Below, one piece after another: positions 54,738 to 64,000 of a stretch of 64,000 nt of DNA (its first letter is position 1; every line of letters starts with the position of its first letter). Source of the stretch: Argentina anserina (lineage: Eukaryota > Streptophyta > Magnoliopsida > Rosales > Rosaceae); assembly GCF_933775445.1 (NCBI RefSeq), contig NC_065878.1, positions 15,015,395 to 15,079,394 of the forward strand. Direction: 5' to 3'. Under the pieces are notes generated by a model. It did not search any database, was not told the DNA's origin, and saw only the letters and a program-made list of their open reading frames with translations. A program made the position numbers and the translations under genes.

Positions 54738-56022
54738 TCACAGGAGAAACGCTGCGAAGAATTTGCGGCCGGAAAATAGGGCGGGAAACCGGAGACGGCG
54801 ATCGGAGCGGCGTCGGCAACGGCGGAGGGGATTGGAATTGAAATTGGGTAGATCTGAGAGGGAGGGAGGGAAGAAGAAGAAGAAGAAGAAGAGGGGGCGG
54901 AGGAGGTGGTGGAATTTTTGTAATTTAATTTAAATAAATGAAATTTGGAAACTTGGAAGAAAGAAAAGAAGAAGAAGTAGAGGGACACGTTATGGGGCCA
55001 ATGGCATTATGTTGAGGTATTGATAAGTCACATTTTTCACCAACATGTCACTATATATTGTTGTACCTTACCTTATAAGATTTGTGTGGAGATAGGGAGA
55101 AGGTAAATTGCAACTGTCAATTTTGTGAAGTTTCTATTTAGAGTGATGTAGACACTTGATTGCTATTTCTATGTTTATTCTTGTCTTTGGCAGACGCATT
55201 GGAGACAAGATTTATGAGTGGTGATTGGCTTCAGCCGTAACTTATAGCATAGTTAAACTTGTTTTTTTAGTGTACGTGTTGTTGAATATAATTTGTGTTT
55301 GATTAATGTAAGAAAAATATTGGCAAGGACATATTATCTTTGCTTATTGCTTATGTTTTAGTTTAAATAGAAAGAAGAATCATTTTGTTACTTTAGGTTA
55401 TGTTATGAATATCATATCATAGTGGGAAGATAGAATGTTCTTTTATTCGTTTTGTGACACAAATCTATAAGAATCAATCTTTTATGCAAGATATTGGAAA
55501 AAACTAATAAATTTTGTTATTAAATTCACTAAACTATGGTACTACTAAGTGTTGCATGAAAAATCAGATCTCACTCTTTTACTGTCACGACAAGCCAAAC
55601 AATACTATTTACTTTCTTTCTTGTTTTGTTGTTTTAAGGGATGAAAGACAGAGTTAAGATTGAGAGAAATTGCTTCGGTTAGAATGCTAATCTTGCATAT
55701 TAGTTGTAATAGGAAATTGATCGGCTTAATTATAAAGATGTTGTATCGAGTGGTTTTAGTTTGCTAGTTGGTTATAATGTAATGCAAAACTGTAGATGAA
55801 ATTCATCTTTTGGCCAACATTGTTTTCTTTCATCTTCTTGAAAAGACTACTATTGTTAGCTCAGATTTCAGATTTGTATGAGATGAGTTGACTGAAATTA
55901 GTCGTGCCATCTTATAATTACTTTGTCTTTAGGTTTGGGAACTTCGCCTAACCTAGCTAGATCGCCCCACTTGACTCATAAATAGTCCAAGACTGTTTCT
56001 TCCGACGACTAGATTAGAGAAA
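54738..56022. other. Divergent promoter region between golgin and membrane-protein genes
   Basis: Starts with the GC- and GA-rich golgin leader ((AAG)n-type runs near 54868-54890 and 54955-54980), then AT-rich DNA. The two genes are transcribed away from each other. No other feature seen. Confidence 0.5.
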
Positions 56023-56985
56023 ATGTCGGAAAGCGACGGCGCCTCCTCTCACCACCACCACCACGATCCCCACTCAACTCCTCCTCCAACTCTTCTTCTT
56101 CTGAAGCAAGTCCTGGTCGAATCCCTCAAGATCATCCTCAGAAATCCCCAAACATTTATTTCCATCTTTGCCCTCACGACCCTCCCACTCTCCCTCCTCC
56201 TCTTCTCCCTCTCCCTCTCCTCCCACCCCATCAAGTCCCACGTCTACCACCTCGAGTCCCTCGCCCGCCTAGCCCCCACGCGCTTCGAGGCCCGCCAGGT
56301 CTGGAAGGAGTCCCGCGACGACGCCGTTTCGCTCCTCCGCATCAAGCTCTTCTACTTCCTCCCCTCCTACCTCCTCTCCCTCCTCGCCTCCGTCGCCGCC
56401 GTCACCGCCGCCTCCGCGAAATCCCCGAGTCTCCGATCCTCGCTCGCCGCCGCCAGGTCCAGCTGGACGCGACCCCTGGCCACCAGCATCTGCGTCTACG
56501 CGCTCCTAGCCGCTTACGCGCTAATTCCCAGCACTCTGGCCGTGATTTTCGCCTCGGGGACCGGGCCCGGATTATTCATCCGGGTCCTCGGGTCGGGTGT
56601 GGAGGTTTACCTGATGGCGGTTACGGGGCTCGGGCTGGTTGTGTCGATCGTGGAGGAGAGGTTTGGCTGGGACGCGATCCGGGTCGGGTCGGGTCTGATG
56701 GCGGGTAAGAGGCTGTGCGGGTGGGTTTTGTCGGGTTTGCTGGTGATGGTTACGGCGGTGATTTCGAGGAAGCTGGAGGAGGTGATGGACGGTCAGGATT
56801 TGATGGAGCGATCGTCGACGGGAACAATGACGAGAGTCGTGATGGGAATTGAGGAGAAATTCGGGTGGGTAGTTTTGTATGGGTTAGTTGTGCTTTTCGG
56901 CTACGTTGTTACCTCGGTTTTTTACTGCGAGTGTAGAAAACGCCATGTTATTGAAAGTAATGAAAATGAGAATGACAGTGTCTAA
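56023..56985 (+). CDS. Multi-pass membrane protein of unknown function
   Basis: 320 aa, intronless, GC-rich in its first half. Acidic/His-rich N-terminus (SSHHHHHDPHSTPPP), then LLLLKQVLVESLKIILRNPQ, which resembles plant proteins annotated as polyadenylate-binding-protein-1-B-binding-like, and about six hydrophobic segments (residues about 46-64, 112-132, 153-178, 190-208, 232-247, 282-300). C-terminal tail is charged. Function is not known; the family label is from memory of similar plant proteins and uncertain. Confidence 0.8.
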   Translation: MSESDGASSHHHHHDPHSTPPPTLLLLKQVLVESLKIILRNPQTFISIFALTTLPLSLLLFSLSLSSHPIKSHVYHLESLARLAPTRFEARQVWKESRDDAVSLLRIKLFYFLPSYLLSLLASVAAVTAASAKSPSLRSSLAAARSSWTRPLATSICVYALLAAYALIPSTLAVIFASGTGPGLFIRVLGSGVEVYLMAVTGLGLVVSIVEERFGWDAIRVGSGLMAGKRLCGWVLSGLLVMVTAVISRKLEEVMDGQDLMERSSTGTMTRVVMGIEEKFGWVVLYGLVVLFGYVVTSVFYCECRKRHVIESNENENDSV

Positions 56986-57131
56986 CTTCTCGTAGTACCA
57001 TGCTAATCTCAAACTACATACATTTTGATTATCATAATTGAATCTCAAACTACATAACACTTTGATCATCAAAATCGAGTACGATACGAGGAAGATCAAG
57101 AAGCCAAATGGGGGTTGAATAGGTAGCGTAA

Positions 57132-59276
57132 TCATTTCGGTTGAACCCAGTGGCCTGGTATCCGGCTGCAACAACCCACAGCAGAATCACAAAGTTAATG
57201 ATTATCAGAATTAAGGCCAGTCACTATCTGATTCTTAAGTAGGAAAAACAGAATGGCTTCAACTTATACGAAAGGAATTGGCACTAACCTTCCTCCTGGT
57301 CTTATATAGGCATCCCATGTTCTTCTCACCTGCAAGCAATAAGTTTGTGATCATCACTCGATACCAGAACAGAAAATATCGATATAACTTGTGATTAGCT
57401 AAAGCTTAAATTGAGAGCGGCGGCACCAGCCCTTAATTCTAAAGGAAAAAAAAGCGAGAAAAGTTGAGACTTTATAGCCTTTATTTGAAAGGGGTAATCT
57501 ACAAACCTCAATAAGGGTGCCCATATCAGTATTGCCGCCATGATAGAATTCCAAAGGTAAATTGGCCACAGCATCATAAGCTCCTCTAGAGTCCTCTCCT
57601 TGTAGAACTTGTTTTTCAGATTCCTTGTTAGTCACTGCTGTAGAGTCGCCTTCATTAGTGCTTGGAATTTTTGGGCCTTTACTTTCCTTATTCTCTCGCC
57701 TTGAGCACCGGTTTGATCAATAGAGTCAGGTCCGAAATTCTTGGTTGTTTTCCTTGATTGCTCAGCACTGGCAATGGCATCCCTAGCAGCATCCATGTCA
57801 GCTGCCAAGATTGCTTGATGCTCCTCCTCCTCAACTGCAGCGCGTACTCTTTCAAGAAATTTATCATCCTCTTCTGGAAGAAAATGGCCTGCATAGAAAC
57901 AAAAAGTACCACGAGTTAGACTAAGCAGGATGATGAGGAGGACTAAGTCGAAAAAAATAGGCTGCAGCTGAACATATTAGACAGAAGAAGAGGTAATATA
58001 CATCACATAACTGCCTCATACTCAACATAAACAGCTTGAAAGATGTATTGCCAAGAGGCATTCCAGGATGATGATACATGATCACATGCTTTTATTGCTA
58101 ACATAGACATGACAGAAGAAACATAATAGCGGCTCATTTAGAACCGAATCAAAATTAACCTTGTTTCTTCATTTTTTCAATCCTGATGGAGCGCAACTCT
58201 TGCAATTTCTCTACAATCAATACTGTCTCAAGCTGAAATATGAACATGAAATCAAACCTACTTGTCATTTTTCCAAAATTAAAAAGAAAAGACAGGACAG
58301 AAACATCATCACACAGCATGTTGGTTACAACTCATACCTCGGATTCTAGTCTCTTTCTCTCTTCCTTTGCTTTAAGGCTCGCAATTTTCTTCATGTCTTC
58401 CATCTGAAATCCCATACATCATGCCTAGATTACTAAGAAAAAAAGGCAGCAACATAGGAGAGGTTAAGACTTCAATACCTTGCGTTTGGCTATATCCTTA
58501 GCAATTTCCCTAGCTCTCCACTCATCAGCTTCTCGATCAGCTTCATCAAACTTTTCACGTTCCTTTACATCACCATAATGAAACCAAAATAACAAAGCAA
58601 GATAAGCACATTAAACATCTCAACCTAATGTAAAGAGAGGAAAGGGACCAAATCAACCCACCTCTGCCATCATCTCGGCAATATGCTTCCTCTTTCTCTT
58701 TCTCCAAAGTTTATTCCTCTTGGACTTGCACCTTTTGTTGGATAATCGGATGGCTGCAGACTTCTCCGCCCAAGGACACATTTCGCTAGTGATCGCTCTA
58801 AACGGTTCAATCTCAACTCGAAGTTTAGCCATTAATGAGTTTGCAGCTTCCACTGATTGCAACACTTGGGACTCCAAATCGATTTTCCTGTCTTTCAAAA
58901 CCTCGGAAAACCCACTAACAAAAGCATCATCTTTACCATCTTTGATTGACATCAGCATCTCAAGCTCTTTCTGCCTATAAATCCAATTACAAATGTTAAC
59001 AAAAATTCGGAAGAGCTTTAATTGGAATTCAATAGTTCAAAACTTACATTGCTTTTGCAAGACCAAGCGTGTCCTGCAACTTCTTGAGCTGCTCACGCAC
59101 ATTATTGGTCTCCCAGAAAGTACAGGTCACAGGAGGATTGGCCGGCAGCATAGGAGCATTGGTGGGCATCATAGGAGTATCGGGTGGCATCATAGGAGCG
59201 TTGGGGGCATCATATGAGGGTTAGGCAGCAGCATTCGAGGCCAGGGAGATGTAGGATGGTACTGATTTGGATTCAT
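57132..59276 (-). CDS. U11/U12 snRNP 59-kDa protein (PDCD7-like), with two apparent 1-bp frameshifts
   Basis: Component of the minor (U12-type) spliceosome di-snRNP. Eight exons on the minus strand: 59276-59048, 58974-58662, 58562-58479, 58403-58338, 58232-58160, 57888-57507, 57329-57289, 57165-57132; about 407 aa if both frames are mended. Seen: Pro/Met-rich N-terminus, WETNNVREQLKKLQDTLGLA, basic RCKSKRNKLWRKRKRKHIAE, IEKMKKQGHFLPEEDDKFLE, and C-terminal VRRTWDAYIRPGG with IPGHWVQP, which resembles the end of human PDCD7. Exon 1 loses frame in a run of five G (plus strand 59203-59207; six expected), and exon 6 loses frame near 57690-57722. An ATG at 59193 restores the first; without mending, the second leads to TGA at 57632-57634. 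Confidence 0.75.
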
Positions 59277-61139
59277 GGCTACTAAAATCAGCCCTGAGGA
59301 GTTGTTTGGACTAGTTTAAACTGAAACTGGACCAAACTGTTCTGTGCAAGCTGGACATATCAATATACGCAACCAATTTAGATTACTGAAACAAAAGATA
59401 AATATTTTTAAAGTAAAGGAGCATTATTTGATGTTTTTTTTTGTTGGGAAGCATTTGTAAAAACAGTTTTACACATTTCTGCTAATGAACAGTGTGCTGG
59501 AAAATGCTACAAAAGGTGCAGCAAATCAAAACAGAACGTAGTAGACGATATGGTACTCACAGTTAATTTAATACATATGTGGGTGACTGCGATGAAATCT
59601 TCCTTCTGTACAATACGATTGACATAGAACCATCCATTCCGAACTTACAAAGGAGTTAGTGGAAATTGTGAAAATGTCCAGTCAACTGAACCTGATGCAT
59701 CTTTTTTTACAAATTGTTCTGCATGTTGATTAAGTAACATATTATTCTTAAGCCCATGTACCGAAGCAATTTGTTGCAAGTCTCCTGCTTTTGCAATAAT
59801 CCTGTTCACGAAAACAATCTGTTTCAAGTCTCACGATTCCTGCAGGAGAACAAGAAACAGAAATAAATATTTCTGGCCAAGATATTTGAGTAAGAGTTAC
59901 ACCTCTTGGAAGAGACTTGAGCTAGTGTATGCTAAATGAAGTAACCTGTGTTGGATCTTGAAATGTAACAATGTCATGCAAAGGAGGAGTTCTGAAGTAA
60001 TATGAAACATGGAGGAGTTTCCAAAATGTATATTAATAATATTTACAACTAATTAATCAAGTATATCAACAAACAGAAAAAATAGTGATACGAATATATG
60101 TAAGTATTCCAATTCAACTAGCATTCAGATTTCAGGTAAAACCAGGAACTGAATCCCAGAGCTATAATGTTGTCAAGGGTAACTGGTATGAACAAACAAA
60201 AGCCAATTGAATTGATTATTGCAGCAGTCTGAGTTGTCTATGTTCACAAGTTCAAACAGAGTTCGTTTCTGTCTTTCTGAAAAGCATAGGAAGTTAGGAA
60301 CGTTTGTTTTGTATTTCAGGGGGAAAAAATGCCAAAACTTTAAATATGTTACACAAGCCCTGCCCTCTAATATCAAAAATTCTTGAACCAGAATCGCTTA
60401 TAGCAATTAGTGAAATTGACAATTGTGAGTAATACTAATCAGAAAGCTAAGCATAGTGGAAGTTTCAAGGGGAGCCAGATTTATGAATAGAACTATATTT
60501 CTGGCAGGGAATGGTGATAAAGATTAAAACTTGCAGGAGAATAGTGGAGACCTGAAAAGGGGCTGTTGGCGGCGGAGACGGTGGTGATTCGGAAGCAGGT
60601 GAGGGACCCACGAAGAATGCCCAACTGTGGAGATGTCTGTCAGTCTGAGAAAAACACAGTAACACACGGAGAGTGGCTTCTATTGCCCAGAAGCCAGGCC
60701 ACCTTAAACCACAGTACAATGGCCCATACTCAAAAACCCAAACCATCATCTGGGTAAATTTGTCTTTTCATCGAACCTTTCTTTTCAAAATCAGTATTTT
60801 ACGTATATCCGAGCATATTCGAGACTATAGAGTATAGACACTTTTTTAGCTCCAATATTCATCGGATTTCCTCGGAATCGCTTCGGAAAAACTCGAATAC
60901 AAGCCGAGAACGTAACCAATACGCTATCTCGATTCCTGGAAGACAATGTTGCCCCTGTGTAATGCATACTGCTGCTATCAGGCCCAGCCTAGAATACCCG
61001 ACCCGACCCAAAGGCTTCCTAAGTAGTACATAATCGGCAGTCTAAGGTCATGGTCTTGCTCTGCTTCGGAATTTCTTGTTCTTTTATACGTGTCTCTAGT
61101 ATCACATATTATTTATTTTAAGGAAAACTTGAGCAGCAA
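59277..61139. other. Upstream region of the U11/U12-59K gene
   Basis: Contains the 5' leader, perhaps with an untranslated first exon near 60540-60750 (GC-richer, purine-rich, preceded by AT-rich DNA), but I cannot support splice sites. No further gene seen. Confidence 0.35.
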
Positions 61140-61223
61140 GTCAGGATGGCCGAGTGGTCTAAGGCGCCAGACTCAAGTTCTGGTCTTCGAGAGAGGGCGT
61201 GGGTTCAAATCCCACTTCTGACA
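61140..61223 (+). tRNA. tRNA-Leu(CAA)
   Basis: 84-nt class II tRNA. Acceptor GTCAGGA pairs with TTCTGAC (one G-U), discriminator A at 61223. A box TGGCCGAGTGG, anticodon stem CCAGA/TCTGG with loop CTCAAGT (anticodon CAA), long variable arm, and B box GGTTCAAATCC. No intron. Followed by TTTT at 61225-61228, a plausible RNA polymerase III terminator. Confidence 0.96.
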
Positions 61224-63602
61224 ATTTTCCTTCTTTTCTCCTTGTGTTCTTTTTTCTTCATTGTTTTGTAGCTGTTTACCTCATCTTTTTTTTTTTTTTT
61301 CATGTTTCAGACTTCTAGTACTTGAAGTTTGCTTCTGCAAGTTTATTAAAGTTGTAGTTAGTAGTAGGAAGCAGAAGAGAGGAGGTTCAAATAGTCCCAG
61401 ATGCCATGCATGCTCTTTTATGAACTAATGATAATGTTATCATGTTGGTCAGTCATGAGAATGCTGCCATTCCCAATACAGAAACTGCATTGCTGCAGCT
61501 CATCAGTAGGCTTCTGATCGTCTAGGGATGTCAGCAATCTGGAATTGGAATGAATGATGGTCCCAAAACATGTAATTGGATTCTGTTAGTACCAAGACTG
61601 TACTGAGTCTACTGGAAGTGGCTTCATCCCTGTGGCCTGTTTCACTTTTCTCCAGTGTTTCCAGTTCCAGTAAGCAAATCTATAAAAGATCTCCAGAGGA
61701 TGGAGGGTTCATAGTGTGGTTTAAAATGGAAGAAACCAGATACACATAGACCTTCCACCAGAACCATGCATTGCTTTAAGTATGAAACAACCGAATATTC
61801 TGCCATTCACTCTGTGAATATCCACCTTCATGTAACTGGATGAAGTGACAGTCCCTCAGCCACAAATTCGAGTCAATCCCTCTTATGTTTTTGAAATGGA
61901 GATATTGTCCGTCTCTGTTTAATTTGATGAGGGGTTTGGGAAAATAAAAAAGTACTGTGAGATAGGTATGAGGTCAAAAAACTAAAAAGCATCAGTTCTT
62001 CTCCATCCTCTATTTCTTTTCTCTATCAAATCAATTTCAAGGTCTCAGCGACCTCTTAGATTTCCAAATTCTTCAACAGAAAACAGCCCATGGAGTTCTT
62101 AGAAATCAAACCAAAGAAACAATTATAAAGCTCAGAAGTCCCCACAGGAATTCAATTCGAGAAATATATACGGATTCACAATTCCAATTGAATTGGGATG
62201 ATTCAGGACTAATATATATGTTGAAGCTCTGGACATCGTCAGGGTTCGAAACCCGAGCTAGGGGACTGGACGAGAGTGCTGCAAAATTCTTTTCCTGCCG
62301 GCCATATCGGATTCCAAATTGGGGGATAATTGAATTAGGGGGCGAGGATGAGGAAGGAGGGATTTGATGGAATTTTGTAGGAGGTGGGATTTGGTGAGTG
62401 ATTTAGGCGAATTGAAGGATCCAAGGTGGAGGAGGCCATGCGCTTGGTTTGAACTTTGAAGCTCCACAGCTGTAATGATCCCAACGGCAATACATTGAAA
62501 TCAACGTTTGGGTAGCGAAGATTTAGTTCAGTAGAGGACGAATTCCTTCTTTGCCCCCACCCACCTTAGCTGAGTGACCCGACCCGACGTGGGATCGGGC
62601 CTTGATATGGAGTTCTGTCGTTCTGCGTTAACAGGTCCCGGCGGATTGGCTGAGATTGTTGATTGTGAGGTGCTTTTTGGACTTGTGAAGGATAGAGAAA
62701 TGGGTTGGTTCACTTGGTTTTGTAGAGTTTATAGAAGGGGCCACAGGTGGAGTATGTTAATACTAGAACATTGTAATTCAATTTTTACCGTTCATTATTT
62801 GGAGCCAAACTAACAGCGCCTGCAGTAGAACCGTCAAGTGAAGGTTCACAAGGTGGTCCGATGAAACAACACTATAGTTCTGTCTAGTGTAACTGACAAG
62901 AGAATGAATGAAAGCCAAACAAAAAAAACAAAAATGATTTAATCATCAATGCATTGCTGAAGACTGGACTACACATATTTATGTGGTGGAATTGATATTT
63001 GCGAAGAAACAGAACAACACCAAGGACATGTGGAGAAAAATGACTGGTGTGATTGCAGCAGTTTGTTCTTCAAGCGAAGCCAGGCAAAGCACTGATAGCA
63101 GTGTGGCTTCGTGTAAATGTTACAGCCAATCAAATGCATATAATGGTATAAATGATTGAAAGTCACAACTTTGTCTTCATCAATCAGGACATTAGAAGAA
63201 GGCAGAATATGAACTTAAAAATCTATACTTTGTGGACTAGCTAGAATGGTTAGCATTAGCAAGTAAACTAGGCTCCCCTGCAGCTTGGACAACTCATGGA
63301 ATTCAAGGAACTAATTCTCACTGGTAACAACAAGCTACTCAATCTACAAAATCATTTGTGAGAGGAGCCATCTCTATAATCTGTATTAAAATCTGATAAT
63401 GCATATCAATTGAATTTGATAGCGTTTGAATAGCGAATTTAACATAGAAATCAATTATTGCAGAAGTGGGAATGTCAAAAATAATATCGAATAGAAATGA
63501 AAAAAAACAGCTAAAAAAATTATCTTCTTTCTAGATACCCCAAGTTTATAAAAACAGAAATGTAATGTCGCAGGGTAATAGTCTGAAGAGCCTCGGCAAA
63601 CC
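61224..63602. other. Intergenic region between tRNA-Leu and the desaturase
   Basis: About 2.4 kb. The stretch 62240-62480 and 62570-62760 is GC-richer with short open frames on both strands and may be a promoter or leader; no family was recognised. The last part is the 3' UTR of the desaturase. Confidence 0.4.
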
Positions 63603-64000
63603 TCAGCCATGGGTGTTAATCGCTTCCCACGCCAAGTTCTTTGGGACAGGAAGGGTCATGTCCCAAGCCTGCAGGGCAGCTTTCTTGAGAACCCGAATGG
63701 TGGTCACATTGGCATCCCAGAAGGACAAGCTCCTGTGAGGCAAATTGTGCTTCTTGCATAGTTCCTTCACGGTTGGAGAAACCGTCCTCAGTTGGCATCG
63801 GGGTAATCGGGGGAACAAATGATGCTCCAGCTGAAACTGCAGGCCACCAAAGAACCAATCCATGTACTTCGAGCACGAAATGTCAATGGTTCCTGCAGCC
63901 TGCTTCTCGAACCAATCATTCCCAGTCGGTGGTCCAAGATAAGTATCTCCGGAGAAATGATTCAAAGTGAACTGAATGTGCTGAAATGCGGTCACTGTGA
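63603..64000 (-). CDS. Sphingolipid delta-8 desaturase (SLD), C-terminal part
   Basis: ER membrane cytochrome-b5-fusion desaturase that introduces the delta-8 double bond into long-chain bases. Only the last 132 codons are in the window; the frame is open to the window edge. The third histidine box Q-X2-H-H is present in FQLEHHLFPRLPRCQLR, where Gln replaces the usual first His as in all front-end desaturases. Other family segments: GPPTGNDWFEKQAAGTIDIS, MDWFFGGL, LCKKHNLPHRSLSFWDANV, LKKAALQAWDM and end NLAWEAINTHG. The cytochrome b5 domain and first two His boxes lie outside the window. Confidence 0.95.
   Translation of the reverse strand, partial: TVTAFQHIQFTLNHFSGDTYLGPPTGNDWFEKQAAGTIDISCSKYMDWFFGGLQFQLEHHLFPRLPRCQLRTVSPTVKELCKKHNLPHRSLSFWDANVTTIRVLKKAALQAWDMTLPVPKNLAWEAINTHG

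Noticed and set aside
60465..60757. 94- and 63-codon frames
   Set aside because: No domain; more likely an untranslated leader or promoter of the U11/U12-59K gene.
62258..62813. Short frames on both strands
   Set aside because: No family similarity or conserved motif; left as intergenic.

Overview
The window is nuclear DNA from a flowering plant, almost certainly a eudicot. The evidence is small GT-AG introns, AT-rich intergenic DNA, plant-only families (WRKY, ATL RING-H2, LEA_2, RTNLB, delta-8 sphingolipid desaturase) and plant Ty1/copia, Ty3/gypsy and CACTA elements. Rosaceae is my guess from overall feel; the sequence alone does not prove it.

Layout. 1-1641: 3' end of a family S33 prolyl-aminopeptidase-like hydrolase (+). 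2467-3306: MAPKKK-like kinase (-) with a stop codon before its last helix. 3734-5613: candidate Mutator-like element carrying a TGTGAC minisatellite. 7116-8425: group IIc WRKY gene (+). 9795-15250: three tandem LEA14-type LEA_2 genes (+). 15727-16124: long-inverted-repeat MITE. 16802-19256: dead F-box/DUF295 gene split by a CACTA element (17023-18294, carrying an enolase-3 fragment) and by a second element with a 10-bp target duplication. 19541-24731: gypsy element on the minus strand that has lost pol. 27063-27329: F-box fragment and a tRNA-Ala gene without its D arm. 27803-31147: two membrane-anchored NHL-type LEA_2 genes (+). 33609-34175: ATL RING-H2 E3 ligase. 35374-36828: type II membrane methyltransferase. 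38956-40572: reticulon RTNLB, five exons. 41088-47644: decayed copia element with paired 184-bp LTRs. 48776-54737: Golgi golgin candidate with a GRAB domain, 14 exons (-). 56023-56985: multi-pass membrane protein (+). 57132-59276: minor-spliceosome U11/U12-59K (PDCD7-like) gene (-) with two apparent 1-bp frameshifts. 61140-61223: tRNA-Leu(CAA). 63603-64000: C-terminal end of a sphingolipid delta-8 desaturase (-).

The genes are not a pathway. From memory, their order (S33 hydrolase, WRKY43-like, LEA14-like, NHL-type LEA, ATL67/68, RTNLB5/6, golgin GC3/GC4, U11-59K, SLD) matches two duplicated Arabidopsis segments around At2g46130-46210 and At3g61540-61580. This window would therefore be a less fractionated copy of an ancestral block. 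Functional themes are stress and desiccation (MAPKKK, WRKY, five LEA_2 genes) and the endomembrane system (RTNLB, golgin, methyltransferase, desaturase).

I found no wholly new system. The most notable signals are the Pack-CACTA with an enolase fragment, three conserved genes broken by single-base-scale lesions, the D-arm-less tRNA-Ala, and a gypsy element in which one deletion removed both pol and part of an LTR. Exon boundaries were set by eye from GT/AG sites, frame continuity and family similarity.
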